From RUG14300 sp964391805 (GTDB lineage: Bacteria; Bacillota; Clostridia; Christensenellales; CAG-1252), in assembly GCA_964391805.1 (NCBI GenBank), contig CAYMNK010000004.1, positions 124,001 to 188,000 on the forward strand: a stretch of 64,000 nt of DNA, given 5' to 3'. Positions 60,566-64,000 of the stretch are shown here, one piece after another. Below the pieces are notes generated by a model. The model was not told the origin of the DNA and ran no database searches. It saw only the letters and a program-made list of their open reading frames with translations. Numbering within the stretch: the stretch's first letter is position 1; every line of letters starts with the position of its first letter. The position numbers and the translations under genes were made by a program.

Positions 60566-62956
60566 TTACCTCCCTTGGATGGGATTTCCTCCACATCCAT
60601 ATTCTTCTAAAATTGTTTTTTGTTCGGAGAAGGATGCTTCGATATCTTGAATATTCATCTCTCCGAAAGTTTCATAAAGGTTAACGATTGGCTCTATATT
60701 GGCAATTCCGGACCAAGGTAACCATGTTCCTACAGATTTAAATGCAAAATCTGCTACATTGGTTGCTTCGGGCATCATTGCCTTATATTTATACCCTATC
60801 TTTCCTGAATAATCGGTAGACAGTTTAGAATCGATTTGTAAAAGCAATGCGGATTGCTTATAAAACTCGTTACCGGTGAGTAAATAAATTTTATACATTT
60901 CGTAGAACGCATATGCACTATAATTGTCGGCTCCTGAGTGACCGGTCGCAATGACAGAAAAACCTATAACTCCGCCCTCGGAAAACGGGTTTTGCTTAAC
61001 ATCGGTTACATTTTGGTTGGGCACAGCAAAATCATAGGTATATGTCCAGCTCATAGTGGAAACCGCCGCATGCTCCGCAGCGTTCAAATACTTTTCTTCG
61101 CCTGTGAGCATATACGCACAGTCAAAACAATATAGCGCATATACGGCTGCTTCTTTATCTACAGTATTCGGATTGTCGGGGGTACCGCCTACATACTTAC
61201 CGAGTTTAACATACAACTCGTTGTACGCATATTCAGCAGCCTTAATCGCTGCATTCTTGAATTTTGATTCACCTGTATATTCATACATCTTAGATAAGAA
61301 TCTTACAGCAATCGGCGTATTCAATTTCGATGTACCTTGATATGTTGCATTAGAAGTATCGGTACATACCGTTCCGTCCGTATTGTAACAACGATAAAAA
61401 CTACCGTCATCGTTTTGCTTTGCAACCAAGTTATTAGCGAATTTTAAAAGCGCCTTTTCCCATTCGGGCTTACTCTGACCATATGCATTGGCAATTCTGA
61501 CGGCATCAAGCATTCCCTCTAATCCGTCTACCATACATCTTAGGAAAGACGGATAATTACGATTACTTCCGCCATTTGCATTATTACTTGGATCCCACCA
61601 TACTACAGGGAAATAACTGGTTGAATTAATCTTACTTGCCCAGAACGAAACTATTGTTTCGCCTTTACTCATAATGTCGGCATTACTGTTATCTAATCCG
61701 TAGCGATACATTTGATATCCTGCAGGCAACTGCTGTCCGACAAATCCCATTTGAAAGTTGTAACCTTGTTTAGCTTCGCCGTCGGGCAATGACAGAGACC
61801 ACGGCAAGCCTGCTGCAACAACCGTTCCGTTGTAGGTGTATTCTTTATAAGTATCGCTGAAGACCTCTATGTTTTGCTCGTAGACATCATTCATATCGAT
61901 GTCTGCAAGATAGTGGTTTTCGGCAGAATAAACCGTTTTATACGTTTCCACCATCGCATCAGTATAGCTCTCTTCGTTACAAGGAACTAATCCAATTTTA
62001 TATGTGTGACTGTTATTCTTTTTAACTGTGTGATAACGTGCTATCATTCCGCTTCCCGAATCATACGTTGTCGGGCCCTCGGTACAAGGATAAATAAAAT
62101 CAACCGATACACTCGGCTTGATCGTCAAACCTATAGCTCCGTATTGTAATTCGTCATTAATTTCGCCTTTAGAACCGCCACCTACGATATTACCTACAGT
62201 GATTTCAGGAGAGATATGTGCCAAAGCCAAACCGTATTTATCCACACTGTGAAATGCCATTACCATGGGGAGACCTGTACGCGTTTCCTTGACATACATT
62301 TTATCAAGATCAAGATTGGAGGCAATTGCACCCGATACGACGTTTGCAGCATCCTTATACAAAATAGACGGAATAAAATAGTCAAAATCATCGTAATAAT
62401 CCGATCTGCTTCCGTTGGAAAAACTAACAATCGAAGCAAAACCCGTATCTTCTTCGTTGACTTCTATGACCTTAACAGCTCTATCAATACCGAATTCGCC
62501 GGTTGATACAATATAATAGCGGTCGGTTACTTCAAACACACTTCCATTTGTCGTGGTAACATTTGATACACATTTGTATCCATATGAATCCGATTCTATT
62601 GTAGTATACGGCGCAGAAAACGTTTTTTCTGTGTAGGTTTCAACACCTATACCCATACCTTCGCCACGAACTTTGACGATAGCGGGCTCTAAAGAATAAA
62701 ACATTTCCTTCCCGTCGGTTCCGGATATGCTTACGCCTTTATCAACGCTTACCGTAAGAATATAGTTTCCGCTTTTTATTACTTTAACTCCATTTTCTTC
62801 GGATAGCGCCCCATCGGGAGCAGTCGGAAGATCACCGTTAGCCGGCGTATTGGTATCGCCGTTGTCGGGAATCTCGCTCGGTTTACATGCAAATAAAACA
62901 CTGCATAACATAATAACAACCAATATTATCGAAAAAATCTTGATAATTCGATTCAT
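60566..62956 (-). CDS. Lipoprotein with six-hairpin glycosidase-like domain
   Basis: A 796-residue lipoprotein from ATG 62956; its GGAGG site lies inside a longer frame that starts 12 bases earlier, so that longer start is wrong. Lipobox LFAC (Cys about 24). Residues 60-400 are beta-rich; residues 420-740 show alpha/alpha-barrel helices such as EGMLDAVRIANAYGQ, EKALLKFANNLVAKQNDDGS, NAAIKAAEYAYNEL and EKYLNAAEHAA, with aromatic loops SYFPVVWWDPSNN. This layout suggests a GH or polysaccharide-lyase of the six-hairpin class acting outside the membrane; no exact family could be assigned. It sits 16 bp after the permease gene and 6 bp before the giant surface protein. Confidence 0.75.
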   Translation of the reverse strand: MNRIIKIFSIILVVIMLCSVLFACKPSEIPDNGDTNTPANGDLPTAPDGALSEENGVKVIKSGNYILTVSVDKGVSISGTDGKEMFYSLEPAIVKVRGEGMGIGVETYTEKTFSAPYTTIESDSYGYKCVSNVTTTNGSVFEVTDRYYIVSTGEFGIDRAVKVIEVNEEDTGFASIVSFSNGSRSDYYDDFDYFIPSILYKDAANVVSGAIASNLDLDKMYVKETRTGLPMVMAFHSVDKYGLALAHISPEITVGNIVGGGSKGEINDELQYGAIGLTIKPSVSVDFIYPCTEGPTTYDSGSGMIARYHTVKKNNSHTYKIGLVPCNEESYTDAMVETYKTVYSAENHYLADIDMNDVYEQNIEVFSDTYKEYTYNGTVVAAGLPWSLSLPDGEAKQGYNFQMGFVGQQLPAGYQMYRYGLDNSNADIMSKGETIVSFWASKINSTSYFPVVWWDPSNNANGGSNRNYPSFLRCMVDGLEGMLDAVRIANAYGQSKPEWEKALLKFANNLVAKQNDDGSFYRCYNTDGTVCTDTSNATYQGTSKLNTPIAVRFLSKMYEYTGESKFKNAAIKAAEYAYNELYVKLGKYVGGTPDNPNTVDKEAAVYALYCFDCAYMLTGEEKYLNAAEHAAVSTMSWTYTYDFAVPNQNVTDVKQNPFSEGGVIGFSVIATGHSGADNYSAYAFYEMYKIYLLTGNEFYKQSALLLQIDSKLSTDYSGKIGYKYKAMMPEATNVADFAFKSVGTWLPWSGIANIEPIVNLYETFGEMNIQDIEASFSEQKTILEEYGCGGNPIQGR

Positions 62957-62972
62957 TTTTACCTCCATATCG

Positions 62973-63857
62973 CTATTTGATACCGGTCATCACAATGCCT
63001 TCGACAAAATACTTTTGTCCGGCAAGATACACAATCAATGACGGTATCAAGGCAAGTAATCCACCCGCCATAAGTAACGGATAAGATTTGTTAAGATTGG
63101 TGGATAACCCCTGTACAAACAACTGAATGGTGTACATTTGAGGATTTCCGCCTACATATAGCAACGGCACCAAATAATCATTGTAAGCACCGTTAAAACC
63201 TAATAAAAGCTGAGTAATTATTGCCGGTGTGGAAAGAGGCAATATTATTTTTATAAACATTCCAAATCTTCCCATACCGTCGATTTGAGCAGCCTCCTCA
63301 AGTTCCTTAGGTAATGTGGAAAAATATTGTTTGAGGAAAAACATACTTCCTACACTACCAAACATTCCCGGAACGACTATGGCAAATTGGGGGAACCACT
63401 CTGTAACCTTGTATACTTGAACAAACAACAAATAGGACGGGAATGTAATAATAATTCCCGGAATTACCATTGTTGTAAGCATAAGATAAAACATTATGTT
63501 TTTACCACGAAAGTTAATTCTTGCGAATGCATATGCACATAAAGCACTGCAAAAAGTTCCAACGAACAACTGCGGTACTATGTATAACACGGTATTAAGT
63601 AGACATTTGAATATATTTCCGTAATCCTCTGTTGTCAACAGCGTCTTATAGTAGCCTATATCTATAACTCCGGTGAACCATTGAAATCCGTTTTCAACAA
63701 GTGTCAATTCCGGAGTAATCGAGGTGATTATTGCTATCAAAAACGGCGCCACTATTATTAACGAAAACAATATCAATACAAAGTAGGTTAATATCTTGCC
63801 TATAGTGTAATTCACCTTGTGTTTTCTTGAATTGGTAAGTTTTATTCCGTAATTCAT
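62973..63857 (-). CDS. Sugar ABC transporter permease, MalG/LplC type
   Basis: Inner permease of a CUT1-type importer. The 294-residue product from ATG 63857 (GAGGTGG site) has six helices; the EAA loop for ATPase contact reads EEAAQIDGMGRFGMFIKIILP near residue 195, and the end IVYLAGQKYFVEGIVMTGIK is typical of the LplC/MalG group. It follows the other permease by 10 bp. The solute-binding protein would be upstream, off the window. The energising MsmK-like ATPase is not here and may be shared from elsewhere. Confidence 0.94.
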   Translation of the reverse strand: MNYGIKLTNSRKHKVNYTIGKILTYFVLILFSLIIVAPFLIAIITSITPELTLVENGFQWFTGVIDIGYYKTLLTTEDYGNIFKCLLNTVLYIVPQLFVGTFCSALCAYAFARINFRGKNIMFYLMLTTMVIPGIIITFPSYLLFVQVYKVTEWFPQFAIVVPGMFGSVGSMFFLKQYFSTLPKELEEAAQIDGMGRFGMFIKIILPLSTPAIITQLLLGFNGAYNDYLVPLLYVGGNPQMYTIQLFVQGLSTNLNKSYPLLMAGGLLALIPSLIVYLAGQKYFVEGIVMTGIK

Positions 63858-63867
63858 CACAGCCACC

Positions 63868-64000
63868 TCAATCGTAATTAACCCAAAGCTTGGATACGGC
63901 AAATTGAATTGCCGAAATAAGTATAATTATCAAGCCGAGAACTATACCGAGTGCACTTGCATAGGCAAGATCTCCCGCATCGGTCACTTGTTTATATATC
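63868..64000 (-). CDS. Sugar ABC transporter permease, LplB/UgpA type, C-terminal end
   Basis: The last 43 codons of a leftward gene that begins beyond the window; stop TGA at 63868-63870. The sequence IYKQVTDAGDLAYASALG followed by a hydrophobic helix (IVLGLIIILISAIQF) and a short polar end is the usual C-terminus of the first permease of CUT1 importers. It precedes the MalG-type permease by 10 bp, as expected for such pairs. Confidence 0.85.
   Translation of the reverse strand, partial: IYKQVTDAGDLAYASALGIVLGLIIILISAIQFAVSKLWVNYD

Overview
The window looks like a chromosome segment of an uncultured, endospore-forming, AT-rich Firmicute of the class Clostridia, possibly gut-associated. The evidence is a complete spoIIIA operon (AA to AH), spoIVB, a spoIIM-like gene, a spore-type D,D-carboxypeptidase and a gpr-like spore protease, together with AGGAGG-type ribosome sites and a carbohydrate-uptake cluster. 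No rRNA, tRNA, insertion sequence, phage gene or CRISPR array was seen. Placement near Christensenellales-like lineages is only a guess.

Region 1 (1-5.4 kb, leftward). An FMN riboswitch with a terminator platform precedes a tightly packed six-gene operon: a RibU-type ECF substrate-binding component fused in frame to TsaE, then tsaB, rimI, an alpha/beta hydrolase, a MurF-like ligase whose N-terminal domain is replaced by membrane helices, and ddl (cut by the window edge). Riboflavin uptake, t6A tRNA modification and D-Ala-D-Ala cell-wall synthesis thus share one leader.

Region 2 (6-24.2 kb, leftward). This is the conserved Clostridia/Bacillus sporulation and housekeeping block: spoIIIAA-AH, an Asp23 protein, nusB, xseA, xseB, dxs, tlyA, nadK, argR, recN, spoIVB, then spoIIM-like, a dacF/dacB-like gene, an M50 protease, scpA and scpB. 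spo0A, ispA and folD are absent from their usual slots. Sigma-E-like promoters stand before spoIIIAA, spoIIM and the carboxypeptidase. The first two leave no leader, so those mRNAs may be leaderless.

Region 3 (24.2-47.3 kb, mixed). It holds a frameshifted exported protein, a TPR/hslO/methyltransferase/YesL-like operon, asd, a dCMP deaminase, dapA, a two-component system, a phosphoesterase, a MarR-controlled heterodimeric ABC exporter with a membrane metallopeptidase, an AAA/DUF4143 ATPase, rpsT, gpr and murC. Many intergenic gaps here and in region 2 are filled by one modular repeat family with a unit of about 266 bp. It is built from small hairpins, always points the same way, and carries a terminator that serves the leftward gene to its right.

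Region 4 (47.3-64 kb). This is an envelope and carbohydrate region: a cyclophilin lipoprotein, a 1031-residue Fn3-like/GLUG-like lipoprotein, and an AraC regulator with a G9 tract, divergent from a GH2 glycosidase operon that also carries a YesL-like membrane protein and an ABC ATPase. Converging on it is a sugar ABC permease pair, a six-hairpin glycosidase-like lipoprotein and a 1562-residue surface protein with six repeats of one module. Together they resemble a Gram-positive glycan-utilisation locus.
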